The notes beneath the pieces are model-generated. The model was not told the origin of the DNA and ran no database searches. It worked only from the letters and a program-made list of their open reading frames with translations. This document shows, one piece after another, positions 35,254 to 43,067 of a stretch of 64,000 nt of DNA. The first letter of the stretch is position 1; each line of letters begins with the position of its first letter. Made by a program: the position numbers and the translations under genes. Origin of the DNA: Cohnella phaseoli (GTDB lineage: Bacteria > Bacillota > Bacilli > Paenibacillales > Paenibacillaceae); NCBI RefSeq assembly GCF_003386235.1, contig NZ_QRDZ01000009.1:203462-267461 (forward strand), read 5' to 3'.

Positions 35254-35325
35254 TTGCGTCGGAGGGAGGTACTTGTTCCTTTCAACCTTTACCCTGAATT
35301 ATCCTTTCGGAGCAATTTGCTTGCC

Positions 35326-35979
35326 TCAAGGGGTGGCCCCTTCATTATTGTTCATATTGATCAAACCGGTATTAATTGCTTCCCATAGGTAGAGGGAGAC
35401 GATAGTAGAATAGGGCTTCCATTCGGCCTGTTTATGCTGCAAGTGCGATAATCCATCGCCCATATTCGCAACATAAAGCCATTCCGCCGCACGCTGAAGC
35501 CCCCTGTCCCCGAAGGAGAGCACATCCGGCCTGCCCAAGTAGAAAATAAGAAACATCTCTGCGGTCCATCGACCAATTCCTTTGATCGAGGTCAATGAAC
35601 GCACAACCTCCTCGTCATCCATCTCTCCAAACGCCGCAAAATCTAGCTGACCTTCCTTAACACGTTCGGCGAGGTTGCGGATATAGCTGAGTTTGTTTTT
35701 GGACAATCCCGCCGAGCGCAAGCGTTCCTCATCCGCAGCCAAGACAGTGTCCGGCGTTATCGTTCCACATACAAGCTCTACCCGACTGAAAATCGTAGCA
35801 GCGGCTTTGACCGAAAGCTGTTGTCCGACTAACGATTTCGCCAGGTAGGTAAAACCGTCTTGCTGGTCCGGAATGCGAAGGGGGCCGATCTGGCGGATAA
35901 GCCGGTCCAGTAAAGCATCGTTTTCGCGCAATTCGCGTACATAATCGTTTTCCGGATGAACATCGAAAATGTATGACAA
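35326..35979 (-). CDS. DNA-3-methyladenine glycosylase II (AlkA/MAG type)
   Basis: A 217-residue HhH-GPD base-excision glycosylase that removes alkylated purines. The helix-hairpin-helix is LTSIKGIGRWTAEMFLIF (about 128-145), followed by the GPD loop with the catalytic Asp in VLSFGDRGLQRA. There is no iron-sulfur cluster loop and no AlkA N-terminal beta domain, as in the short MAG/Mag1-like group. The start is TTG at 35979, with AAGGAAG 6 nt upstream. It stands alone on the minus strand. Confidence 0.9.
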   Translation of the reverse strand: MSYIFDVHPENDYVRELRENDALLDRLIRQIGPLRIPDQQDGFTYLAKSLVGQQLSVKAAATIFSRVELVCGTITPDTVLAADEERLRSAGLSKNKLSYIRNLAERVKEGQLDFAAFGEMDDEEVVRSLTSIKGIGRWTAEMFLIFYLGRPDVLSFGDRGLQRAAEWLYVANMGDGLSHLQHKQAEWKPYSTIVSLYLWEAINTGLINMNNNEGATP

Positions 35980-36134
35980 GCTAATCTTCCTTTCTTATTG
36001 GAGTCCAACCTTAGCTTGGGGTAAAAGATACATTTTCCAGCTTTCTCGCTTTAACAGAAATGGGAGAAGTAATTTTTTCAAGCCTAAAAACACATACTAA
36101 TTCGAGCTGACTACGGAAGGAATGTGCTACCCAA

Positions 36135-36357
36135 TTGAATGAAAATCGGATTATGACGGCACTTGAAGATGTAATCGATCTAGAAATCGGCGTAAATATC
36201 GTTGATCTTCGTAGCAGACGTCAGGAAAGCAGTTAAATCGGTTGAAGGGACGGAGCAGGTTGAGGTTAAGCTTGTGTTCGAACCGAGGTGGACGCCCGCA
36301 AGAATGAACGATGAAGCCCGAGAACAAATTCGATTCCGGCATATGACCGAGAATTAA
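36135..36357 (+). pseudogene. Remnant of DUF59/MIP18 (SufT/PaaD-like) gene
   Basis: The first frame reads LNENRIMTALEDVIDLEIGVNIVDL, the start of a DUF59 domain where DPE is usual, then runs to a stop. A second frame from about 36209 reads VADVRKAVKSVEG, VEVKLVFEPRWTPARM and NDEAREQIRF, the conserved end of the same domain. The middle, including the LGLV strand and TTPGCP loop, is missing and the halves are out of frame. The family assists iron-sulfur cluster assembly. The copy is inactive. Confidence 0.82.
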
Positions 36358-36416
36358 CGAGTTTGCAGACTCTAATGTGAAAATAAAACAGTTAATGACG
36401 GAGAGGGGATTAGTTT

Positions 36417-36596
36417 ATGTCAAATAAAAAGAGCTACTTTTCGTTTGAAGATCCATTCGGGATCGCAATAGAATTTCAAGCTACCAGCTTGCAGCAGGCT
36501 ATGGTTATTAAAAAGAAAAAGGCCCTAGAAATGGGGATTCCTAAAGAGGCTTTTGAGTTGAAGACCATTCGCAAAAAACCAAGTCAGAACGTATGA
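36417..36596 (+). CDS. Small basic protein of 59 residues
   Basis: A complete small frame starting MSNKKSYFSFEDPFGIAIEF and ending in a Lys/Arg-rich tail (KTIRKKPSQNV). GAGAGGGG lies 6-7 nt before the ATG and a terminator hairpin follows 10 bp after the stop, which supports expression. Predicted helix in the middle (LQQAMVIKKKKALEMG). No family recognised; the only intact gene in a patch of decayed genes. Confidence 0.65.
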   Translation: MSNKKSYFSFEDPFGIAIEFQATSLQQAMVIKKKKALEMGIPKEAFELKTIRKKPSQNV

Positions 36597-36606
36597 TTTC
36601 TACTTG

Positions 36607-36640
36607 AAAAAGGGGAAGCTCACTGAATTCCCTTTTTTTT
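36607..36640 (+). terminator. Terminator after the small basic protein
   Basis: AAAAAGGGGAA pairs with TTCCCTTTTT with one bulge and runs into eight T residues. Confidence 0.75.
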
Positions 36641-36653
36641 CAATTCTACGAAA

Positions 36654-36800
36654 TCAAGAATAAAATTCCACAAATTGGATTGTCGGGCCAGCGCGTAAGC
36701 GCCAAACGGTTCCCGGGACGTCTAAAGCCGCCTGCGGGGTTTTGATGCGATAAGGGCGGACGTCATTTGAATTTGCTGCTGTGGAAGTGATTGGATTCAT
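36654..36800 (-). pseudogene. N-terminal fragment resembling an epoxide hydrolase
   Basis: A 48-residue frame with GAGGAG 9 nt before its ATG encodes VRPYRIKTPQAALD, close to the start of epoxide-hydrolase N-terminal domains (IRPF.I..P...L.DL). After VPGT the similarity ends and the frame stops, so the alpha/beta-hydrolase domain is gone. It lies downstream of the beta-lactamase remnant on the same strand. Confidence 0.5.
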
Positions 36801-36820
36801 TGTTGTTAGCTCCTCTTGTC

Positions 36821-37280
36821 TTAATGATAACCGTTCGTCCCTGACAGCTGTTTGTCAGGGAGGTTAAAGAAATTTACAACGGGGTCATTTCCAGCCCTAT
36901 CTTGGATGTTTTTCATCTTTTTCAACGTTTCCATCGTGAGCTACTTGGCGGTTGCGCCGCTGGCGGCCACGTTAACGGCAACACCCAGGTGTCCTTATTT
37001 GTTTCAATGTAACCGACATTACCAACCGAGCCCCGTATCCGACAGCCTCGTTCCGGTTTTTCCATGCACCGTGTAGTTGTCCTGTTCGTGTCCCTTGTGT
37101 GTTATGGAAGATAGAGTCCAGTTTAAGAGGATGAAAAATCGGTTTGGCCTCGGCGCCGGCCGAGTAGACAAACAAGCTAATAGCGGCAATGAATAATGCG
37201 ATTAAACGAAATAAACGGTTTGCCTTTTTTTGCGGGAATGATTTCGATGGCCATCGAACGGAACGTGTTCCCAATATCAA
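36821..37280 (-). pseudogene. Class D beta-lactamase (YbxI-like) pseudogene
   Basis: The 5' part encodes a signal peptide (FRLIALFIAAISLFVYSAGAEA) and about 20 mature residues ending HNTQGT. It is then joined to YTVHGKTGTRLSDTGLGW, the KTG box and following strand of class D enzymes, followed in shifted frames by VGYIETNKDTWV, VAVNVAASGATAK and LTMETLKKMKN. The STFK and SxV active-site regions are deleted (roughly 150 residues), there are in-frame stops after LGW and ATAK, and at least two frameshifts. B. subtilis YbxI has the same ending. The gene is dead. A CCCTGACA/TGTCAGGG hairpin (36839-36860) lies at its 3' end. Confidence 0.82.
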
Positions 37281-37382
37281 ATGCAGTTTGATACTATTAG
37301 TCTAGGGATAGCCGTTAGGCAAGTAAATGTTGTTTTTGGCGGTTTGTACCTGTATAGATGGAAGAAGGAAGGGGAGAGTCCA

Positions 37383-37484
37383 GTGATCTATGCCGAGGTT
37401 ATGAAGCACATTACTCAGCAAATCGGCGGCGGGACGGAAAGCCGGGGAATCAATCAAGCCATCGAAGTGTACAAATTAGAATGA
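37383..37484 (+). CDS. Possible 33-residue micro-ORF upstream of the RCC1 gene
   Basis: GTG at 37383 is preceded by AAGGGGAG at 6-7 nt and opens a 33-codon frame (start IYAEVMKHITQQIGGG, end YKLE) that stops 11 bp before the RCC1 start. The frame also extends back to an ATG at 37281. The ribosome site and tight spacing suggest it is translated and coupled; no homologue known. Confidence 0.4.
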   Translation: MIYAEVMKHITQQIGGGTESRGINQAIEVYKLE

Positions 37485-37495
37485 GAGGGGATCGA

Positions 37496-38362
37496 ATGAT
37501 TCCGAAGCTAGCCGCTGGCCGTCGTCATTCCGTAGGACTGAAATCCGACGGCACAGTGACGGCAGTGGGCGATAATAAAAATGGTCAATGCAACGTAGCC
37601 GACTGGAGAGATATTGTAGCGGTCGCGGCGGGCAATGTACATAGGGCAACGAATACGGGCAATTCCCATACAGTCGGTCTTAAAGCGGACGGTACATTGG
37701 TGGCGACAGGCTGGGACAAACATAAGCAGTGCGATGTAAACGGCTGGTCCGATATTGTCGCGGTAGCAGCCGGGTGGCGACGTACGGTTGGCCTTAAATC
37801 GGACGGCACGGTAGTGGCTGCCGGACGAAATGACGAAGGCCAAAGCAATGTCTACGATTGGCGCGATATTGTAGCGGTAGCGGCAGGCGACTGGCATACG
37901 ATCGGCCTTAAAGCGGACGGGACAGTATCAAGCGCAGGGAATAACCGATACGGTCAGTGCAATGCAGTCAGTTGGCGAGACATCGTGGAGGTCGCGGCGG
38001 GTTACTTGCATACCGTCGGGCTTAAGTCGGATGGAACGGTGACGGCTGCAGGCTTGAATAAGCATGGTCAATGCGAGGTAAGCGGTTGGCGCAATATGGT
38101 GTCAATTGCGGCGGGGAGTTATCATACCGTCGGCCTGAAAGCCGATGGTACGGTCGCAGTTGCAGGCTTGAATATGCAGGGGCAGTGCAATGTAAGCGAC
38201 TGGCGCGACATTGTGGCAGTTGCGGCCGGATGCGCTCATACTCTCGGTCTTAGATCCGACGGCACAGTAGCGGCTGCGGGCGATAACGAATACGGCCAAT
38301 GCGAGGTAAGCGACTGGTGGGGCATCCAGCTTCCCGGTAATATTAATCTGCCCAAGAGCTAA
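37496..38362 (+). CDS. RCC1-repeat beta-propeller protein
   Basis: A 288-residue protein made almost wholly of seven tandem blades of about 41 residues, each with a HTVGLKSDGTV core, a G-N-GQC turn and a WRDIVAVAAG strand. No signal peptide, so it is probably cytosolic. RCC1 propellers are protein-interaction platforms; bacterial ones have no known common role. Blade 1 carries an eight-residue insert (ATNTGNSH). DNA repetition makes copy number prone to change. The ATG at 37496 has GAGAGGGG 5 nt upstream. A short terminator follows. Confidence 0.92.
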   Translation: MIPKLAAGRRHSVGLKSDGTVTAVGDNKNGQCNVADWRDIVAVAAGNVHRATNTGNSHTVGLKADGTLVATGWDKHKQCDVNGWSDIVAVAAGWRRTVGLKSDGTVVAAGRNDEGQSNVYDWRDIVAVAAGDWHTIGLKADGTVSSAGNNRYGQCNAVSWRDIVEVAAGYLHTVGLKSDGTVTAAGLNKHGQCEVSGWRNMVSIAAGSYHTVGLKADGTVAVAGLNMQGQCNVSDWRDIVAVAAGCAHTLGLRSDGTVAAAGDNEYGQCEVSDWWGIQLPGNINLPKS

Positions 38363-38363
38363 C

Positions 38364-38389
38364 AAGTCGCGTAAATCGCGGTTTCTTTT
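38364..38389 (+). terminator. Terminator of the RCC1 gene
   Basis: AAGTCGCG / CGCGGTTT stem with two G-T pairs around TAAAT, then TCTTTT. The loop sequence CGCGTAAATCGCG recurs in terminators at 59600 and 62351. Confidence 0.6.
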
Positions 38390-38545
38390 CGTGTCGTGAA
38401 GCTTCGGGATCATGTTGGCGTTCTGCAAACTTGTTAGGCGACGGCTATTTTTTGACTCCAGTGAAAAAACGTTTCTCTAGACCCACACGATTTGCGATTG
38501 ATATCATGGATATCACGAAGCAATCGGAAGGGGGCGGCCGGCAAG

Positions 38546-39421
38546 ATGGAGCAGCAGCAAAGGTACGATAATTTGAAATTAGGCGAGCGAGGAGCCATCA
38601 TAAGTATCCTTGCTTACATAGGGCTGTCGGCGCTGAAATTAATCGTGGGGAACTTATCCGGCTCGGAAGCCTTAAGGGCGGACGGTCTCAACAATGCTAC
38701 CGACATTGTCGCGTCGATCGCTGTTCTCATTGGTCTAAAATTAGCTCAGAAGCCGGCCGATAAAGATCATCCGTACGGGCACTGGAAATCGGAAACGATC
38801 GCTTCGTTAATCGCTTCTTTTATTATGATGGCCGTCGGGATCGAAGTTCTAATCAACGCTGTTAGGATCGTATTTCAAGGGAGCGAGCAGTCGCCTGATC
38901 CGATCTCCGCTTGGACCGGGTTGTTTTGCGCGGCCGTGATGTACGGTGTGTTCCGGTACAATAAAAGTCTTGCAATCAAAACAAAGAGCCAAGCCGTTAT
39001 GGCTGCGGCCAAGGATAACATCTCGGATGCGTTAGTAAGCATCGGAACGGTCATCGGAATCGTCGGCTCCCAATTCAAGCTCCCTTGGTTAGATCCAGTT
39101 ACTGCGGTGTTAATCGGGCTAATTATATGTAAAACGGCATTGGATATTTTCCGCGAAGCCTCTCATCATTTGTCCGATGGGTTCGATGAAACGACGATCC
39201 AGAAATTCAGAGAAAAGGTAAAGCAGGTGGAAGGGGTGGAAGACGTCAAGCAACTGCGCGCGAGATCATATGGCAGCAATGCTGTCGTTGACGTCGTCCT
39301 TTCGATCAGAACAGAAGCGAAATTCAGAGAAGCGCATGATATTGCTACAAGGGTAGAAGATGAATTAAAGAAATCGGCGGAAGTTATCGAGGTCCATGTT
39401 CATTATGAACCAGCGAAATAA
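38546..39421 (+). CDS. Cation diffusion facilitator exporter (MneP/MneS-like)
   Basis: A 291-residue CDF protein with six membrane segments and a cytosolic C-terminal ferredoxin-like domain (about 210-290). Metal-site motifs are ALRADGLNNATD in helix 2, HPYGHWKSE after it, and AAKDNISDA in helix 5. The sequence resembles the manganese exporters MneP/MneS of B. subtilis, and the Mn importer MntH is two genes away. The ATG at 38546 follows AAGGGGG. A 17-bp palindrome TGATATCATGGATATCA (38499-38515) upstream could be an operator but could be chance. Confidence 0.92.
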   Translation: MEQQQRYDNLKLGERGAIISILAYIGLSALKLIVGNLSGSEALRADGLNNATDIVASIAVLIGLKLAQKPADKDHPYGHWKSETIASLIASFIMMAVGIEVLINAVRIVFQGSEQSPDPISAWTGLFCAAVMYGVFRYNKSLAIKTKSQAVMAAAKDNISDALVSIGTVIGIVGSQFKLPWLDPVTAVLIGLIICKTALDIFREASHHLSDGFDETTIQKFREKVKQVEGVEDVKQLRARSYGSNAVVDVVLSIRTEAKFREAHDIATRVEDELKKSAEVIEVHVHYEPAK

Positions 39422-39434
39422 TGGAGATAACGCA

Positions 39435-40103
39435 GTGCGGGGGCATATAAAAATGATAAAAAAGGGGATAATCCTTCTACTCTATGTGGCTGGAATTGCG
39501 GCTATCCTGATATACAAACAGCCATTGCTTAGCTGGCTGGCACATAGCGATATGGAACGTCTCCCTTGGATGATCGGAGCTGCGATATTGCTGGCGGCAG
39601 TACCCGCCGTCCCTTTCGGTATCGTAGCCGGGATTATGGGAGCTCAATTCGGACCGGTGTGGGGTACTTTAATTAATGTTATGACTTCCGCAATAGCCGC
39701 AGCTCTTCAATTCCTTGCCGTTCGGGTGTTGTTACAGAAACAGGGGCGTCAGTTCTTATCGAAGTTCAAACGGATCGATCTTTTCATCTTATTTTTAGAG
39801 CGCAATGCCTTCCTCGCAGTAGTAACGGCTCGGCTCCTTCCTTTTGTGCCGGCTCCGGCGATTAATGCAGCCGCTGCGATTAGCCGTATGAGCTTCGGCA
39901 GCTTCTTCATTGCAACGATAATAGGCAAATTTCCGGTTATGGTGCTGTTTTCCGCAATGGGAGACAAGCTGTTGACGAGCGTTTCCGGTATAATGTGGCC
40001 GCTGATTATTTATACGCTTTTCCTTATAACCGTTTATGCGGGCTACCGCTGGCTTTACGTGCCGAAGCTTTCGACAACGATTCGACTCCCGAAGGAGAAA
40101 TAG
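39435..40103 (+). CDS. VTT/TVP38-family membrane protein (DedA-related)
   Basis: A 222-residue inner-membrane protein with about six hydrophobic segments and the VTT-domain motifs VPFGIVAGIMGAQFGPVWG and ARLLPFVPAPAINAAAAISRM. Related proteins move lipids across membranes. GTG at 39435 is chosen because GGAG lies 8 nt upstream; earlier ATGs overlap the CDF gene and have no site. Downstream of the CDF gene by 13 bp, so probably co-transcribed. A strong terminator follows. Confidence 0.87.
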   Translation: MRGHIKMIKKGIILLLYVAGIAAILIYKQPLLSWLAHSDMERLPWMIGAAILLAAVPAVPFGIVAGIMGAQFGPVWGTLINVMTSAIAAALQFLAVRVLLQKQGRQFLSKFKRIDLFILFLERNAFLAVVTARLLPFVPAPAINAAAAISRMSFGSFFIATIIGKFPVMVLFSAMGDKLLTSVSGIMWPLIIYTLFLITVYAGYRWLYVPKLSTTIRLPKEK

Positions 40104-40122
40104 ATGTTCTAGTTCAATATAG

Positions 40123-40158
40123 AAGCCAGTTTTCGTTGTCTGTGAAAGCTGGCTTTTT
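40123..40158 (+). terminator. Terminator between convergent VTT and mntH genes
   Basis: Twelve-base-pair stem AAGCCAGTTTTC / GAAAGCTGGCTT with one G-T pair, then TTT. Confidence 0.85.
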
Positions 40159-40183
40159 AGTTGAAGAGGTCGTTTTACTCGTT

Positions 40184-41443
40184 TTAAATGCTGCTGAATG
40201 TTTGAACCAAGAGGAAAACATTTAACGAGATGATTATCATTGCAATCCCGACAGCCAAAATGTTTGTGAACCGACGATTTGCAAGATCGCCCATAATTCG
40301 TTTGCTGCTTGTAAATACGATCAGAGGAATTAGGGCAAAGGGGATACCGAAAGACAGAATGATTTGGCTAATAACCAAAGCCGCAGTCGGATTGACTCCG
40401 ATTGCAATAAACAAAATAGGCGGTATGACGGTAATGGCCCGCCTTAGATATAAAGATATTCGCCGCCTAATAAACCCTTGCATAATAATATCTCCGGACA
40501 TTGTCCCAACGGCTGAACTGGCCAAGCCGGAAGACAATAGACCAATGCCGAATAACAATGCAGAGACAGTTCCGGTAATTTCGCCAAACTGCTGGAATGC
40601 CACATCCAAATCCTGAACATTTAGACCGTTTTTATGAAAGAGAGCTGCCGCAACGATGAGCATGCTGGCATTGACGATTCCTGCTATCGACATCGCAATC
40701 AGGATATCAATAAATTCGAAACGGAATATCCTTTTGCGTTCAGCCTCGTTCCTCCCGACAATCCTTTTTTGAGTTAATGCAGAATGAAGATAAATGGCAT
40801 GGGGCATTACTGTTGCACCTAAAATCCCCGCTGCCATCATTACGCTATCTGTGCCCTTGAACTGTGGTGTTATAAATCCTTGAAGTACTTCTGAATAGTT
40901 AGGCTGTGCAAAAATAACCTGCACTATAAATGCGATAACCACAATAAACACCATTGCGGCAATTACGGCTTCCAAAGGGCGAAATCCTCTGCGCTGTAGC
41001 TCAAGTATGGCGAAGGATCCTACTGCGGCGATAAGAGCTGCAGGTAATAAAGGAATGCCGAACAATAAATACAAGCCTAAGGCTGCTCCGATAAATTCGG
41101 CAAGATCAGTGGCCATAACGACGAGCTCCCCTTGAATCCAAAGACCGAACGAAACCGATTTGGGTAAGTTCTCACGGGCTACCTCTGGCAGATTCTTGCC
41201 CGTCGCTATCCCTAGCTTTGCAGATAAAACTTGAATCAGTATGGCCATTACGTTAGACACAAGCACTACCCAAAGCAGCATGTAGCCATATTGTGAACCG
41301 GAAGCAATGTTGGTGGCAAAATTCCCTGGATCAATGTAGGCTACACCCGCGATAAAAGCGGGGCCGAGGAATGGCAATAGATTTCTAATTCCTTTAACAC
41401 GCCCGGTTGACGACATCACTTGAGTATTTGACAGATCGCTCAT
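40184..41443 (-). CDS. mntH: Nramp-family manganese importer MntH
   Basis: A 419-residue Nramp transporter with 11 membrane segments that imports Mn2+ with protons. The metal-binding motifs are GVAYIDPGNFATN in helix 1 and GATVMPHAIYLHS in helix 6; GELVVMATDLAEFIGAALG is also conserved. The start at 41443 (MSDLSN) has GGAG 9 nt upstream; the ATG at 41458 lacks a site. The promoter carries an MntR-type box, so manganese repression is expected. Convergent to the CDF exporter and VTT genes. Confidence 0.96.
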   Translation of the reverse strand: MSDLSNTQVMSSTGRVKGIRNLLPFLGPAFIAGVAYIDPGNFATNIASGSQYGYMLLWVVLVSNVMAILIQVLSAKLGIATGKNLPEVARENLPKSVSFGLWIQGELVVMATDLAEFIGAALGLYLLFGIPLLPAALIAAVGSFAILELQRRGFRPLEAVIAAMVFIVVIAFIVQVIFAQPNYSEVLQGFITPQFKGTDSVMMAAGILGATVMPHAIYLHSALTQKRIVGRNEAERKRIFRFEFIDILIAMSIAGIVNASMLIVAAALFHKNGLNVQDLDVAFQQFGEITGTVSALLFGIGLLSSGLASSAVGTMSGDIIMQGFIRRRISLYLRRAITVIPPILFIAIGVNPTAALVISQIILSFGIPFALIPLIVFTSSKRIMGDLANRRFTNILAVGIAMIIISLNVFLLVQTFSSI

Positions 41444-41512
41444 CACGAACATCTCCATTCACATTTACTGCGTATTTTTGCCTGACCCAAATACTTTTTC
41501 TGGACAGACAAA

Positions 41513-41558
41513 AAGTTTCCTCAGGTAAAAATATATGCTCATATCATTGAAATAGCAA
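41513..41558 (-). promoter_or_regulatory. mntH promoter with MntR box
   Basis: On the minus strand: TTGCTA (41553-41558), 17-bp spacer, TATATT (41530-41535), then TTTTACCTGAGGAAACT (about 41514-41530), very close to the MntR consensus TTTTGCCTTAAGGAAACT, directly at the start point. A weaker TTTTTGCCT half-site lies at 41475-41483. Confidence 0.88.
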
Positions 41559-41677
41559 CAATAATCTTACAACTTAGAAACGGGGACATTTTCCAAAAAA
41601 CTTTAGCTATAAATCGAACCTTTTCCAATGAAGGCGGCAATATAGATTGTAAGCTTACTAGGGAGGGCCCTTTTTTC

Positions 41678-42253
41678 GTGAAAGACATCCATATCGAGCA
41701 CTGGATCAAACGGTTGAAGGAGGGGGATCCTTCTGCATTTCAAGTAATTTACGAATGGTCGTTCCCCGAAATCTACCGCTCCGTCGTCTTTCTGATGACG
41801 GACAAGCATGAGATCGAAGATGTAATGAACGAGATTTATTTTCAGCTGTGGCGGTCCATCGACAATTACGATGCAAATCGTCCTTTCCGATTGTGGCTGT
41901 ACGGTATCGCAATGAAACAAATACAGAAGTGGAGAACCAAAAGCTGGAGGAGATTTCGGATTTTCAAGAAGAAGCGGTTGTTGGAGGTGGAAGAGCATCT
42001 TTTCTCGGATCGTCGCGCTCTTGAGATCGAAACTCACGGGGAAATGCTGGCACTCGTTCATCAATTATCGGACAAGCTTCGTACGGTGGTTATTTTGCGC
42101 TACTATCACGACTTTACTTTCGACGAAATTGCGGAATTGCTGAATATTCCCGCAGGCACGGCCAAATCCCGACATCACGCCGCGCTAAAGAAGCTGCGCG
42201 AGCTTAGCCCGTATCTTGAACCGGAAAAGGAGCAACGACTTTATGTCCATTGA
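41678..42253 (+). CDS. ECF-type RNA polymerase sigma factor
   Basis: A 191-residue sigma-70 factor of the extracytoplasmic function class: region 2 (about 10-80) with DVMNEIYFQLWRSIDNYD and RLWLYGIA, a basic linker (WRTKSWRRFRIFKKKR), and region 4 (about 125-180) with VVILRYYHDFTFDEIAELL and GTAKSRHHAALKKL. It directs RNA polymerase to envelope-response promoters. GTG at 41678 has GGGAGGG 10 nt upstream. It overlaps the anti-sigma gene by 11 nt and heads a six-gene unit. The promoter was not identified with confidence. Confidence 0.94.
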   Translation: MKDIHIEHWIKRLKEGDPSAFQVIYEWSFPEIYRSVVFLMTDKHEIEDVMNEIYFQLWRSIDNYDANRPFRLWLYGIAMKQIQKWRTKSWRRFRIFKKKRLLEVEEHLFSDRRALEIETHGEMLALVHQLSDKLRTVVILRYYHDFTFDEIAELLNIPAGTAKSRHHAALKKLRELSPYLEPEKEQRLYVH

Positions 42254-43067
42254 ACAACAACTCCGCGATAGGCTGCAGGATTGTGCGGAAGCAATGGAAC
42301 ATCCATCCGAAATGCAGAAGCGCATTAAAGAAACTTCCTTCACTCGTTATCGCAATGACAAATTTAAATCAAGCTCGAATCTTAAAGTTCGCATTGCGGC
42401 AGGTGTGCTTGCGGTTATACTCCTAACGCCGGTTGTCATTTATACCGTCCCCGCCGTAGCGGCGCAAATTCGGGCGCTGCTTAATCTATCGGGGACAGAA
42501 CCTTTGCGCAGCTTCGTCACCAAAGATGAGGATTCGAACTATACCACCACGAACCTGTATGCAGATGAGATTACCGGTAACAAGACGGCCCAAGAAGTGC
42601 TTGAGCTCATTTACCGCGGGTTCCCCGAGACGAAGGAATTCGACATCGCGAGTGCGCAAATTGCCAAAGGAATCCGTGGAGGAGAACGGATCCATCTATT
42701 TAATGTCGTTCTGATCGAGAAAGGAAAGACATTCGAGGAGCCGCATAAAGAGGTTGTCGCCAATGTCGATGCGGAGACAGACCAGCTTCGTTTTGTGCAG
42801 ACAATTGGCATAGAACCGTTAGCGAAGCCTGCATCGCAGCTGCGTGAGGGAGACGCGATCTCTATAGCTACTGCCTTCTTGAAGCGATTGGAGGTAAGCA
42901 CGGATGGGTACCAGCCTGAATTGGCAGGTGCTGCTGAGGATGAAGCGCAGGAAGCAAGCCCGCGCATCGTTATCTACAAGGCTGCGGAGGATGGCAGGAC
43001 GATGCTTCAAGTGAACCTTCAAGAAGGAAGTACAAGCGTTGCATTTTTCACTCCGGAGAAGTCATGA
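42243..43067 (+). CDS. Membrane anti-sigma factor
   Basis: A 274-residue protein: a cytosolic helical N-terminus (1-50) that would bind the sigma factor, one membrane segment (about 54-75, AAGVLAVILLTPVVIYTV), and a large outside domain (about 85-274) with PepSY-like sequence (VANVDAETDQLRFVQTIG, GDAISIATAFL). The ATG at 42243 has AAGGAG 9 nt upstream and overlaps the sigma stop. No zinc-binding HxxxCxxC is seen. Its end overlaps the permease start (ATGA), tying the sigma system to the transporter. Confidence 0.85.
   Translation: MSIEQQLRDRLQDCAEAMEHPSEMQKRIKETSFTRYRNDKFKSSSNLKVRIAAGVLAVILLTPVVIYTVPAVAAQIRALLNLSGTEPLRSFVTKDEDSNYTTTNLYADEITGNKTAQEVLELIYRGFPETKEFDIASAQIAKGIRGGERIHLFNVVLIEKGKTFEEPHKEVVANVDAETDQLRFVQTIGIEPLAKPASQLREGDAISIATAFLKRLEVSTDGYQPELAGAAEDEAQEASPRIVIYKAAEDGRTMLQVNLQEGSTSVAFFTPEKS

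Noticed and set aside
36852..37076. Plus-strand 74-residue frame
   Set aside because: It is antisense to the class D beta-lactamase remnant, whose conserved motifs explain the sequence.
37500..38340. RCC1 DNA repeats considered as a minisatellite or CRISPR
   Set aside because: Period of about 123 bp follows the protein blades and there are no unique spacers.
38499..38515. Palindrome TGATATCATGGATATCA before the CDF gene as a firm operator
   Set aside because: A 7-bp dyad of this spacing is expected a few times by chance in 64 kb, and it matches no known metalloregulator box, so it is only mentioned under the gene.
41560..41677. ECF-type autoregulatory promoter before the sigma gene
   Set aside because: A GAAC-like -35 is present but no matching -10 at the right spacing, so no promoter is claimed.
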